Shown here one piece after another: positions 10,541-18,632 of a DNA stretch of 64,000 nucleotides. The DNA is from Phycisphaerales bacterium. GTDB taxonomy: Bacteria > Planctomycetota > Phycisphaerae > Phycisphaerales > UBA1924. Location: NCBI GenBank assembly GCA_029260295.1, contig JAJDDN010000006.1, forward strand, positions 1-64,000, in the 5' to 3' direction. The notes beneath the pieces were generated by a model. That model was not told where the DNA came from. It saw only the letters and a list, made by a program, of their open reading frames with translations, and did not search any database. Position 1 is the stretch's first letter. Each line of letters starts with the position of its first letter. Made by a program: the position numbers and the translations under genes.

Positions 10541-10753
10541 AGTCTCGTGGGGGTCGGGAGGAGAACACACTCGCGGCACAGCGGTATATAAAGATCGAAA
10601 TCATCTTCGATGGTGCTGAGGCGAGCTGGTTTGTTCAAATGGATGCGAGAACCGGATCCATGCGTGCGAGAAACACAAGCAGATATTCGCACAAACTCAG
10701 TACACGGTTTCGTGTCGATACAAAATAAATCAAAGTTCTTTGGTTGCTCGGAA
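10541..10753 (-). other. Intergenic stretch; long 3' UTR or possible small RNA
   Basis: Between the glycosylase stop and the minus-strand terminator lie 213 bases with no convincing gene. A small hairpin (ATCGAA ... TTCGAT) lies near 10592-10610, next to an AT-rich TATATA. The stretch matches no RNA family I know. Either it is a long 3' UTR or it encodes a small transcript ending at the terminator. Confidence 0.3.
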
Positions 10754-11665
10754 TCAGGGCTCTTTGAGGCCTAAACGCTCAATGACCATAGTGAGATCCG
10801 ACCAGACCTTGCGGCGGTTGTCCTCGGTATAGGCGCGGAGGAGGAAGGCTGGGTGGTAGGTGGGCATGAGGTCGATTGCGGGGAGGCCGGAATCATTGAA
10901 GGGGGGGGATGGGAAGGCGTGGAACTGGCCCCGCATGGATCGCATGGGCAGGGATGAGCCTAGGAGGAGGTGGGTGGCGGGGAGTCCGAGGGTGACGATG
11001 ACCTTTGGATTGATGATGCGGATCTGCTCGATGAGATACGGGGCGCAGATGCTGGCCTGGTCTTGGGTCGGGGTCGCGTTGTTTGTGGGGCGGGTCTTGA
11101 GGACATTGGTGATGTAGACCGATTCACGGGAGAGACCCATAGCGACGATCATTTTTTCGAGCAGTTCGCCGGCGCGGCCTACGAAGGGGCGGCCGGTTTG
11201 GTCTTCTTGCTCGCCTGGGGCTTCGCCGATGAACATGAGATCGGCGGCGGGGTCGCCCTGGCCGAAGACGATGTTGGTGAAGGTGGTGTTGAAATGGGCG
11301 TGGGGTGCGTCGGCTTTGTATTTATCGCAGAGCGCGTCGAGCTTTGCTTGGGGATCTGGGATCGACTCGTGGCAGGCCCGGATCGAGGCGGTGTCGATCT
11401 TGATGTCGAGGGTCACCTTTGGAGCTGGGGGCGCAACGGCAAAGTCATGGAGCGGCTTGGGCTCGATGGCTGATTCCGGCTTGGAGCGAACTGGCAGATC
11501 TGGGAGTGAAGGGTCAGGCTCTTGATGGGCGTGATCTTCAAACTTTGGGGGGAGGCTTGGGGGGTTGGGGGGGTTGGGGGGTGTTCCTAATGGGAGGAAA
11601 TCCACGCCGAGGAGTTGGGTGGTTCTTGCATGCTGGGCGAGTAGGGTTCTGGCGTGGTCAGACAT
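10754..11665 (-). CDS. Uracil-DNA glycosylase, family 4-like
   Basis: 303 residues. The C-terminal 200 residues carry the family 4 signature: motif GEAPGEQED with GRPFVGRAGELL, then VYITNVLK, INPKVIVTLG and the catalytic-loop TYHPAFLL. The enzyme would excise uracil from DNA at the start of base excision repair. Family 4 enzymes bind a 4Fe-4S cluster through four Cys, two in a CxxC near the start of the domain, one in KCRP and one about 15 residues later. Here KCRP is KTRP and the CxxC is reduced to a single Cys, so two ligands are missing. The first 95 residues are Pro-rich and disordered-looking. They may link to a partner, as similar extensions do in polymerase-associated homologues. Confidence 0.88.
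   Translation of the reverse strand: MSDHARTLLAQHARTTQLLGVDFLPLGTPPNPPNPPSLPPKFEDHAHQEPDPSLPDLPVRSKPESAIEPKPLHDFAVAPPAPKVTLDIKIDTASIRACHESIPDPQAKLDALCDKYKADAPHAHFNTTFTNIVFGQGDPAADLMFIGEAPGEQEDQTGRPFVGRAGELLEKMIVAMGLSRESVYITNVLKTRPTNNATPTQDQASICAPYLIEQIRIINPKVIVTLGLPATHLLLGSSLPMRSMRGQFHAFPSPPFNDSGLPAIDLMPTYHPAFLLRAYTEDNRRKVWSDLTMVIERLGLKEP
11546..11581 (+). other. G-rich tract with G-quadruplex potential inside the glycosylase gene
   Basis: Four runs of six or more G residues are separated by short loops (GAGGCTT, TT, TT). On the coding strand this is C-rich and encodes the PPNPPNPPSLPP linker, about residues 28-40. The run pattern meets the usual G-quadruplex rule on the template strand. Confidence 0.6.
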
Positions 11666-11701
11666 ACTGGAACGAATCGTTGTAATGTGGAACGCTTTGG
11701 G

Positions 11702-12004
11702 TTATGGGGAGCTTGGGAGGGCGTTCTCGGCGTCGTCGATGAGTTCTTCAACTGCATCAACAGCGTCATCGGTTCCTTCGGCGGCTTCTTCTTCGGCGGC
11801 ATCGATGATTGCTTGGGTTTCGGCATCGACGGCAGGGCGTTCTTCTCGCTCGCGGGGTGTGTATTCACGGTCGGGATCAACCTTGAACTTGTTTGCGCTC
11901 ATCATGTCGGGGACGAGGGCGCCTGCGAGGGCGCCGACGATGAGGCCGAGGATGAGGCCTGGGAGGAAGGCGTGGGCAAAGGAAGTGTTGTTTTGTTCGC
12001 TCAT
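11702..12004 (-). CDS. Small acidic membrane-anchored protein, function unknown
   Basis: 100 residues from the ATG at 12004, with GAGGAG about nine bases upstream; an ATG eight codons earlier lacks a binding site. A Gly/Ala-rich membrane segment (about residues 10-32, FLPGLILGLIVGALAGALV) is followed by a short basic stretch and a strongly acidic, helical tail (DAAEEEAAEGTDDAVDAVEELIDDAENA). I recognise no family. It may be a small envelope or stress protein. It lies just upstream of the glycosylase gene on the same strand. Confidence 0.65.
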   Translation of the reverse strand: MSEQNNTSFAHAFLPGLILGLIVGALAGALVPDMMSANKFKVDPDREYTPREREERPAVDAETQAIIDAAEEEAAEGTDDAVDAVEELIDDAENALPSSP

Positions 12005-12150
12005 GGCTGAGATCTCCTCTGGAGACATAGATGGAATTACTTGGCTTGTTTACGGCAGCTCGGGTAGAGCCCAATTGAATACCAAGTTTATACGATCGAG
12101 TGCCCTGGGGGGTCGATCGGTTCATGATCGGCTTGAGAGAGCCGGATTAT

Positions 12151-12393
12151 TTAGCGTAATCGTCGAATTCTGTATGCCCAGCGGGCGTATTCGAGTGCCA
12201 ATCGGTGCTTTCCGGGTTGGTTGGCGGGTTGGTTGGCGGGTTGGCTGGCGGGGGCATCGGAGCTTGGGAAGGCGGTGTTTATCCGCCAGTTCCAGTAGGA
12301 AGATTTGAAGTTGAGCCGGGAACAGATCGCGAATGTGACGAGGACCCAGAGGGCTCCGAGGGTGTCGATGATGTTGTTCATGAGACGGATCAC
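12151..12393 (-). CDS. Small conserved membrane protein of the WRWRxETAF type
   Basis: About 80 residues. An N-terminal membrane segment (LGALWVLVTFAI) is followed by SRLNFKSSYWNWRINTAF and ends in LEYARWAYRIRR. This pattern matches a widespread small protein of unknown function that I know as YWRWRxETAF ... LEYGRW. The loop between the two blocks is a Pro/Ala/Asn/Gln repeat coded by 12-bp tandem units. The GTG at 12393 overlaps the stop of the upstream epimerase gene (GTGA), which favours coupled translation; an ATG at 12381 is an alternative start. Neither has a clear ribosome binding site. No function is known. Confidence 0.65.
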   Translation of the reverse strand: MIRLMNNIIDTLGALWVLVTFAICSRLNFKSSYWNWRINTAFPSSDAPASQPANQPANQPGKHRLALEYARWAYRIRRLR

Positions 12394-13415
12394 TGTTGTG
12401 ACTTTGCAGCTAGGTGGTGGTCGCGGTACCAGATTGCGGTGGATTTGAGGCCTTCATCAAGGGTGGTGACGGGTTGGTATCCCAGGGCTGATTGGCCTTT
12501 GGAGATGTCGGCGACGGAGTCTTGGACTTCGCCGATGCGTTCGGGTTGGTGGGCGGGATCGAGACCAGAGAGCCCGAGGAGTTCTTTGAGGGATGAAGCG
12601 AGCTGGTTGATGGAGGTTTGCTTGCCGGCTCCGATGTTGAAGACCTCGCCTTTGATTTTGGAATCGTTGGCGGCGGCGAGGAGATTGGCGTAGACCGCGT
12701 TGGTGACATGGGTGAAGTCGCGGGTTTGGTTGCCGGTGCCGAAGATTGTTGGGGATTGGTTGTTGAGGTAACAATCGAGGAATGCGGGGACGACTGCGGC
12801 GTATGCGGAATCGGCGGCTTGGCGTGGGCCGAAGATGTTGAAGTAGCGGAGGCATGCGGTGTCGATGCCGTAGCAGGTTGCCCATGATCGGCAGAGGGAT
12901 TCGCCGGCGAGTTTGGCGGCTGCGTAGGGGGATTCTGGTTCTGGGGCTTGGGTTTCTTGCTTGGGGAGGGTTGGGTTGTCTCCATACGCTGATGAAGATG
13001 CTGAGTAGATGACTCGTGCTGCGCCTGCTTTTTGTGCGGCGGTCAGGACGCGCATGGTGCCTGTGGCGTTGACGACCCATGTTCTTGCGGGGTCTTCGAC
13101 GGATTTGGGGACTGAGCCGAGGGCGGCGAGGTGGAAGACGAAGCGGGCGCCTTCGACGGCGGCACCGAGGGAGATGGGGTCGAGGATTGAGCCTTGGATG
13201 AAGCGGAGCTGTTCTGGGCTGGATTCGATCTGGGAGGCGATCTGTGAGGCGTCTGAGTTTGAGAGGTCGTCGATGACGGTGATGCGGGCTCCGAGATTGA
13301 GGAGGGCGTCGATGAGGTGGCCGCCGATGAACCCGGCTCCGCCGGTGACGGTGACAACGGTGTTGTTGAGTTTATTGCGGAGGGGTTCGGATTGTGTGTC
13401 TGTGAGCCAGGTCAT
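12390..13415 (-). CDS. NAD-dependent sugar-nucleotide epimerase/dehydratase
   Basis: 341 residues from the ATG at 13415; the frame is open 56 codons further, but that part has no family match. It is an extended short-chain dehydrogenase: TGGAGFIGGH binds NAD near the N-terminus, HLAALGSVP follows, and SSSAYGD with YAAAK gives the catalytic Ser and Tyr-Lys pair. RYFNIFGPRQ and the RDFTHV block are typical of UDP-glucose/UDP-GlcNAc 4-epimerases such as WbpP. It probably supplies a sugar nucleotide for surface polysaccharide. It shares a short divergent intergenic region with a methyltransferase gene and overlaps a small membrane protein gene downstream. Confidence 0.88.
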   Translation of the reverse strand: MTWLTDTQSEPLRNKLNNTVVTVTGGAGFIGGHLIDALLNLGARITVIDDLSNSDASQIASQIESSPEQLRFIQGSILDPISLGAAVEGARFVFHLAALGSVPKSVEDPARTWVVNATGTMRVLTAAQKAGAARVIYSASSSAYGDNPTLPKQETQAPEPESPYAAAKLAGESLCRSWATCYGIDTACLRYFNIFGPRQAADSAYAAVVPAFLDCYLNNQSPTIFGTGNQTRDFTHVTNAVYANLLAAANDSKIKGEVFNIGAGKQTSINQLASSLKELLGLSGLDPAHQPERIGEVQDSVADISKGQSALGYQPVTTLDEGLKSTAIWYRDHHLAAKSQQ

Positions 13416-13573
13416 ATGTCTGTGATTGTATGGCGGCTTTGAGCGGAAGACTGGGAGTTCTTGCTGGGGACAATAAAGGTGTTTGGCGTGTTGAATAGTG
13501 GTTTCTTTTGACTGAACGCTGTACCAGAATCGAATATTGATACAAACCGTGCGGAAGTGTCGATTGTGTCTTG

Positions 13574-14263
13574 ATGGATACACTCGAAACTAAGCCGCCG
13601 CTCCCGTTTGTACAGCAGTTCTTTGATGCGTTGCATCGGACCAATCCTTATGAGGGGTTTGATACTGGGGGCCGCGAGGCAGCTGCACCGGCAGCAAACC
13701 GTGATGTTTTTTTGTCATTGTTTGAAAAACTCAAGCCGGCCTTGGTTGTGGAGGTTGGGGCCTGGAAGGGTGCTACATCGATTGTGTTTGCTGAGGCGAT
13801 GCGAAAGGCGCGGGCGGATTCTTGCTTGGTGTGTGTTGATACCTGGCTGGGATCAGTTGAGCACCTGACTACGCCGCCGAGCGAGGAGTGGGATATCCGT
13901 CCGATGATGGAGAACGGGTTCCCGAGGCTTTATGAGTACTGGATGACGACTATTCTTGGCGCAGGGGTTGAAGACATGGTGGTGCCGTTGCCCAATACGA
14001 GCACGACCGCTGCGAAGTGGTTTACGAAAGCTGGGATTCGTCCGGGGATGGTGTTTATTGATGCGGGGCACGATGAGGATGATGTCGCTGCGGATATCGC
14101 GGCGTGGTGGCCGTTGCTGTTGCCTAATGGGGTGATGGCCGGGGATGACTGGTCGCCGATGTGGCCCGGGGTTGAACGCGCGGTCAGCGTGTTCTGTGAA
14201 TCGCATGGTCTACAGGTTCAGGTTTCGGGCCCGAACTGGATTGTTCAAAAACCGGCTCAATAA
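13574..14263 (+). CDS. Class I SAM-dependent methyltransferase
   Basis: 229 residues from the ATG at 13574, which directly follows a possible TTG start. The Rossmann fold shows VVEVGAWKGATSIVFAEAM as the SAM-binding motif I near residue 60, then CLVCVDTWLG, and FIDAGHDEDDVAADI as the acidic motif. The pattern VFIDAGH ... D..AWWPLL..GG fits the Methyltransf_24 group, often found with glycan or natural-product genes. The substrate cannot be read from sequence. It is divergent from the epimerase and convergent with the 14-repeat protein, 28 bases away. Confidence 0.82.
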   Translation: MDTLETKPPLPFVQQFFDALHRTNPYEGFDTGGREAAAPAANRDVFLSLFEKLKPALVVEVGAWKGATSIVFAEAMRKARADSCLVCVDTWLGSVEHLTTPPSEEWDIRPMMENGFPRLYEYWMTTILGAGVEDMVVPLPNTSTTAAKWFTKAGIRPGMVFIDAGHDEDDVAADIAAWWPLLLPNGVMAGDDWSPMWPGVERAVSVFCESHGLQVQVSGPNWIVQKPAQ

Positions 14264-14291
14264 AGATATTCACCCGGCTCTATCTTTGCGA

Positions 14292-16724
14292 TCAAGGGCA
14301 TCCTGCCGAGAACGCACTGAGGAACGAGACGATATCGTTGAAATCGAGAAATCCATCCCCAGTGAAGTCCGCGATCGGATCATTGTTGCCAAAGGCGGTG
14401 ATGAAGATGACGAAGTCGAAGAAGTCGAGGTCGCCGTCGCCGGTGAGGTCTGCGTAGCATGGGACCGGGTTGGTATCAATGACATACGCTGCTCCGGCGT
14501 TGTCTCCATTTTCGTCATCTGCGTAGGCGCCGGTGACGATGAAGCCGTTATCGATTGCGATTGTGGACCCGAATCGGGCGCCGTTTGAAGATGCCCATGG
14601 GAGTAGCTTGTCGAGTTGCTCGGATGTGGTTGCATCGAAAAGATACGCGGAACCCGATTCTGTCTCGGAGCCGTCATTGAGCATTGATCCGACTGAAACG
14701 ATGTTGTTGTCGATGTCGATAGAGCTTCCGAACCGGTCGCCGTCGGCGAGATCGTCCGGGATGAGTGTTGCGATTTGGATGCCTGTGGGGACATCGAAGA
14801 GGTAGGCCGCTCCTGATTTGATACCAACTTGGTTTGCCCATATCGCGCCGACGGCGACGGTATCGTTGTCGATGGCGATGGAACTGCCGAAGAATGCTTG
14901 GGCTTGCCCGTCATCTGGGAGGAGTTTGGCGAGTTGGGTGCCTGTGGCGGCATCGAAGAGGTAGGCGGACCCTGAGTCTGTGCCGGTGTCATCGTCGTGG
15001 CGTGATCCGACGGCGACGATGCCGTTGTGGATTGCTACGGAGATCCCGAAGCGGTCATCGAAGGCGCCGTCGTCGGGGAGGAGCTTTCGGATTTGGGCGC
15101 CGGTTGTCGCATCGAAGAGGTATGCGGAGCCTGATTGGAAGCCATTGTCGTCGTCGTACCAGGACCCGACGACGGCGATGTTGTTGTCGATGGCGACGGA
15201 GATCCCGAACCAGTCTTCGGGGGCGCCGTCGTTTGGGAGGAGCTTGGCGATTTGGTTGCCGGTGGTGGCGTCGAAGAGGTATGCGGATCCGGACTTTAAG
15301 CCGTTGTCGTCGTCCCAGTTTGCGCCGATGAGGACGGTGTTGTTGCTGATCGCAGTTGAGTTGCCGAAGAACTCTGCGGGCCCTCCGTCGTCTGGAACGA
15401 GTCTGGCGTACGGGTTTGTGGAGGTTACATTGTAGAGGTATGCGGAACCAGAGAAGATGCCGTGATCGTCTTCTCTTGAAGCGCCGATGACCATGATGTC
15501 GTTGTCGAGTGCGACTGAGTTTCCGAAGTTGTCAAAGAATGTGCCGTCTTCGGGGAGGAACTTGGCGATTTGTGTTGTGGTGGAGATTGTGAACGCGTAT
15601 GCGGATCCGGTGTTGTTCCCATTGGCATCGTCGGTGGGTGCTGAAGTGGCAAGGACGCCGTTGTGCAGGGCTACCGCAAAGCCGAGCTGATCTCCATCGG
15701 CATCGGGTTCGGTGGTGTGGATTTTGCCGATTTGAACCCCTGTGAATGGGTTGAAGGTATAGACCGATCCGGAGCTCGATCCGTTGACATCGTCCCCGAA
15801 GGCTCCGACGGCGATTACTGTGTTGTCGAGAGCGATCGAGGTCCCGAAAAACTGGCCCCGTATATCATCGTTTGGTTGTACTTTGACGAGTTGGACGCCT
15901 GTGAAGGCGTTGAAGAGGTATGCCGCTCCCGTGCTGGTGTTGACTTCGAACGCTGTGACTGCTGCTACGCCATTGAAGATATCGACAGAGCGTCCAAAGC
16001 TACGAAGTACTTCGCCGTCGCTTGGGAATAGTTTGGCGAGTTGAACGCCTGTGATTGCATCGAAGACATATGCGGAACCCGAGTTCTCCCCGTTGTCGTC
16101 GTCTGCGGGTGCTCCAACCACAACGAGCCCGTTGTGGATGGCAACTGTTTCACCGAAGTGGTCGAGCTCTGCACCGTCGTTTGGGAGTAGTTTGACGATT
16201 TGCTGCCCTGTGGCGGCGTCGAAGACATAGGCCGAGCCAGAGGCAAGGCCGTTGTCGTTATCGAAGTGTGCTCCTACGGCAACGAGTCCGTTGTGGATGT
16301 CGATTGATATTCCGAAGAAATCAATTGGGGCCCCATCGTTTGGGAGGAGTTTGAAGAGCTGGGTGCCTGTGATTCGGTCGAAGAGGTAGGCCGAGCCCGC
16401 CCGATCGCCGTTGCTGCTGTCGGCCCAGGATCCGATCGCGACGATGTTGTTGCTCATCGCTACGGAGGTGCCGAATCGTTGTTGGAAGGTGTTGTCAGCT
16501 GGGAGGAGTTTGGCTACTTGCGTATTTGTCGCTGAATCGAAGATATAGACGGCACCGGAGAGGTCGCCCCTTGGTGCTCCGACCGCGATAAATCCATTAT
16601 CGATTGCGATTGAATCGCCAAAGTCTGCTCCGCGGAGCGGGTTTGGGGCTTTGATTTTCTGTCCCCAGGCCGGGGCGGCGAGAGCGATGGTCACGAGGGC
16701 GGACAGAAGGATTCGTTTTTTCAT
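14292..16724 (-). CDS. Exported 14-repeat FG-GAP beta-propeller protein with dockerin-like tail
   Basis: 810 residues. A signal peptide (MKKRILLSALVTIALAAPAWG) is followed by 14 repeats of about 53 residues, each of the form FG.SVAI.N..VAVGA..DD..G..SGSAYLFDA.TG.Q..KLLP.DGA. Fourteen repeats would fold as two seven-bladed propellers. Acidic DDDNG loops probably bind calcium. The last 55 residues are the dockerin-like tail with two calcium loops (DLTGDGDLDFFD and DFTGDGFLDFND), opened by a Cys and closed by AGCP. AAAGGA lies nine bases before the ATG and a perfect 22-bp palindrome lies 20 bases upstream. Probably a surface or extracellular protein. It is first in order from the left of six genes with this tail. 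Confidence 0.85.
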   Translation of the reverse strand: MKKRILLSALVTIALAAPAWGQKIKAPNPLRGADFGDSIAIDNGFIAVGAPRGDLSGAVYIFDSATNTQVAKLLPADNTFQQRFGTSVAMSNNIVAIGSWADSSNGDRAGSAYLFDRITGTQLFKLLPNDGAPIDFFGISIDIHNGLVAVGAHFDNDNGLASGSAYVFDAATGQQIVKLLPNDGAELDHFGETVAIHNGLVVVGAPADDDNGENSGSAYVFDAITGVQLAKLFPSDGEVLRSFGRSVDIFNGVAAVTAFEVNTSTGAAYLFNAFTGVQLVKVQPNDDIRGQFFGTSIALDNTVIAVGAFGDDVNGSSSGSVYTFNPFTGVQIGKIHTTEPDADGDQLGFAVALHNGVLATSAPTDDANGNNTGSAYAFTISTTTQIAKFLPEDGTFFDNFGNSVALDNDIMVIGASREDDHGIFSGSAYLYNVTSTNPYARLVPDDGGPAEFFGNSTAISNNTVLIGANWDDDNGLKSGSAYLFDATTGNQIAKLLPNDGAPEDWFGISVAIDNNIAVVGSWYDDDNGFQSGSAYLFDATTGAQIRKLLPDDGAFDDRFGISVAIHNGIVAVGSRHDDDTGTDSGSAYLFDAATGTQLAKLLPDDGQAQAFFGSSIAIDNDTVAVGAIWANQVGIKSGAAYLFDVPTGIQIATLIPDDLADGDRFGSSIDIDNNIVSVGSMLNDGSETESGSAYLFDATTSEQLDKLLPWASSNGARFGSTIAIDNGFIVTGAYADDENGDNAGAAYVIDTNPVPCYADLTGDGDLDFFDFVIFITAFGNNDPIADFTGDGFLDFNDIVSFLSAFSAGCP

Positions 16725-16743
16725 AATTAATGGTCCTTTATAC

Positions 16744-16765
16744 AGTATTCAATATATTGAATACT
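16744..16765. promoter_or_regulatory. Perfect 22-bp palindrome in front of the 14-repeat propeller gene
   Basis: The half-site AGTATTCAATA is followed immediately by its exact reverse complement, ending 20 bases upstream of the ATG at 16724. It sits in an AT-rich stretch that also offers TATAAA as a -10-like box on the minus strand. A dimeric repressor or activator site is the simplest reading. A hairpin in the mRNA leader is the alternative. Confidence 0.55.
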
Positions 16766-16824
16766 ACATTTATTCCCACTTGAAAATCAATGAAAAAACA
16801 ATAATCCTGATAACTCAATACTTT

Positions 16825-18486
16825 CTAAGGGCATCCGGTGCTAAAAGCGGTGAGGAAGGCGGCGATGTCGAAGAAGTCGAAGCTGCCGTCGCCGGTGAAA
16901 TCGGCGATTGGATCGCTGCTACCAAAGGCGGTGAGGAATGCGGCGATGTCGAAGAAATCCAGCGTGCCGTCGTTGGTGAGGTCGGCGGGGCAGGAGTTGC
17001 AGATGGCTTCGACCATGACGAGGCGGTCTTCTTCGAGGGGGAGTTGGTAGAGAGAGCCATCGGCGGAGTAGAAGTACCAATCATTGAGCCCGCCGATGGT
17101 TGGGGTGCCGGTGAAGGTGTCGGTGAACTCGACGGCGGCGGTCCATGAATCGGTGAGCGGCCCGGCGGCCCAGCCGTCGGTGTTGGGGGCGTCCCAGGTG
17201 TGGCGGATTCGCAGGACGCTTGTGCCTTCGTCGCGGTAGAGATCGAATGGATCGTCTCTGAAGGCGTAGTTTGGGGTGATGCCTGTGAATGTGGCACGCA
17301 TCTCGGTGCGGCCTCCGGCGTTGGTGGTCGCGGCATCGTGGACCATGACCAATGACTGGCCGCCGGGCGCGACGGTCATGAACATGTGGGAGCGGTCGAG
17401 GGTGAGGAAGGGTTGTCCGCCGTGGTAGTACTGTTCGTTTTGTTGCCAGCCGTAGACTGTTGTGAGGCTTTCGTTGAACTCGTATGGGGTGATGTCGGTG
17501 GCGATGGTGTCAAAGACCCCGCTGCCGGCGACGGTTTCTACTTTGAGTGTCCAACTCATTTCATAGGCGGGCGCGATTGTTTGTGGGTTGCTGGTTGCTT
17601 GGCGGGAGAGGGCATCGGTGATGATAACGCGGTAGTCGTGGGCTTGGTTGAGCGCGGGGGCGAGGAGTGTAGGGAGGATTTCGCCATCGATATCTGCAAA
17701 GGAGCCCATCGGTGGTGCGTGCTGCCATTGGTAGAGGAATCCTGGGAGTCCTTGGTTTGGTGTTGATGTGATTGCGATTGGGTTGCCGTAGCACTGGGTG
17801 TCGGTGGATGCGGCTGCTGTGACTGTTGGGGGCGGCGGGATTGTTGTTGGGGTGAAGTTGTCGAAGGCGAGGCCGATGGAGCCGGCGTTACCGGTGTAGC
17901 GGAGGAGGATGAAGTGGATGTCGGCGGTGGCGTGGTCGAAGAGGAACCCGAATGCTCGACCGTCACCGAAGCCGTTGGGGCCGCCGCACTCGCTGATGCC
18001 GTTGGGTGCGGTGAGCACGACGGTGTCGATGACGGCCATGGTTGCGTCGAGCGCTTCGATGGTCCATTCTTCGAAGGTCGGTCCGGTGCGGCGGTCGATG
18101 TCGAGGATCGCGCCGGCGGCTTGTGCGACGGGGTCGGTGTAGGTGAGCAGGAGTGTGCCGGCTTGGTTGCTGACGGCGTTGTCATCGGTGAGGAATGAAT
18201 CGCCAATGCCTTGCCCGTCGAGCGGGGTGTCTGAGCCGCAGCCTGCGAAGGCGGTTTGTGGCGCGCCGACCTTGGCGATTTGGGGCGAGCCGATGGAGAG
18301 GAGGGTGATGGGATCGACGAGATCGAAGCGGATGCCGTGCTCTGCTTCGTATTCGTCAGATATGAGTTGTTGGTCGGTAGTTGGGCTGCCTCCTGGGAGG
18401 GTTTCGAAATCGATGGCTTGGGCGTTTGCCGAACCGGCCAGAGCGAAAGCTGCCAGAATGCTTAGAGTTATTGATTGCTTTATCAT
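16825..18486 (-). CDS. Exported protein with dockerin-like C-terminal tail
   Basis: 553 residues from the ATG at 18486, with AGAGGGA upstream; a frame seven codons longer is less likely. The signal peptide ends near ALAGSANAQ. Residues about 25-230 form a beta-rich domain (IDFETLPGGSP start, Cys pairs in AGCGSDTP and SECGGPNG), resembling planctomycete secreted domains that describe a range or date-like FETLPGG protein; no firm name. An Ig-like segment (VTAAASTDTQCYG) and a second beta domain follow. The tail opens with CPADL, has two loops (DLTNDGTLDFFD, DFTGDGSFDFFD) and ends STGCP. Expected outside the cell or in the periplasm. Confidence 0.8.
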   Translation of the reverse strand: MIKQSITLSILAAFALAGSANAQAIDFETLPGGSPTTDQQLISDEYEAEHGIRFDLVDPITLLSIGSPQIAKVGAPQTAFAGCGSDTPLDGQGIGDSFLTDDNAVSNQAGTLLLTYTDPVAQAAGAILDIDRRTGPTFEEWTIEALDATMAVIDTVVLTAPNGISECGGPNGFGDGRAFGFLFDHATADIHFILLRYTGNAGSIGLAFDNFTPTTIPPPPTVTAAASTDTQCYGNPIAITSTPNQGLPGFLYQWQHAPPMGSFADIDGEILPTLLAPALNQAHDYRVIITDALSRQATSNPQTIAPAYEMSWTLKVETVAGSGVFDTIATDITPYEFNESLTTVYGWQQNEQYYHGGQPFLTLDRSHMFMTVAPGGQSLVMVHDAATTNAGGRTEMRATFTGITPNYAFRDDPFDLYRDEGTSVLRIRHTWDAPNTDGWAAGPLTDSWTAAVEFTDTFTGTPTIGGLNDWYFYSADGSLYQLPLEEDRLVMVEAICNSCPADLTNDGTLDFFDIAAFLTAFGSSDPIADFTGDGSFDFFDIAAFLTAFSTGCP

Positions 18487-18557
18487 TAATGATCCCTCTT
18501 GACTCAAGATGTTTCCGAGATGGAGGGGTGATTCTTCAACCCGGAGCCTGTTTATAT

Positions 18558-18590
18558 TAAAAAGCCGACGACCCTATGGTCGCCGAAGCT
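18558..18590 (-). terminator. Terminator after the three-domain dockerin-tagged gene
   Basis: On the minus strand GGTC and its flanking bases pair with GACC across an ATAG loop, inside a longer imperfect GC-rich stem, and five T residues follow (18559-18563). It lies about 45 bases after the stop at 18633. Confidence 0.7.
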
Positions 18591-18632
18591 TTGTGCTTTG
18601 TCAAGAAAATTCGAACCTTAGAAACCGCTGCT

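Noticed and set aside
10414-10692. A 92-codon minus-strand frame after the glycosylase gene
   Set aside because: It runs through both terminators and has no binding site or recognisable motif; long 3' UTR or small RNA is more likely.
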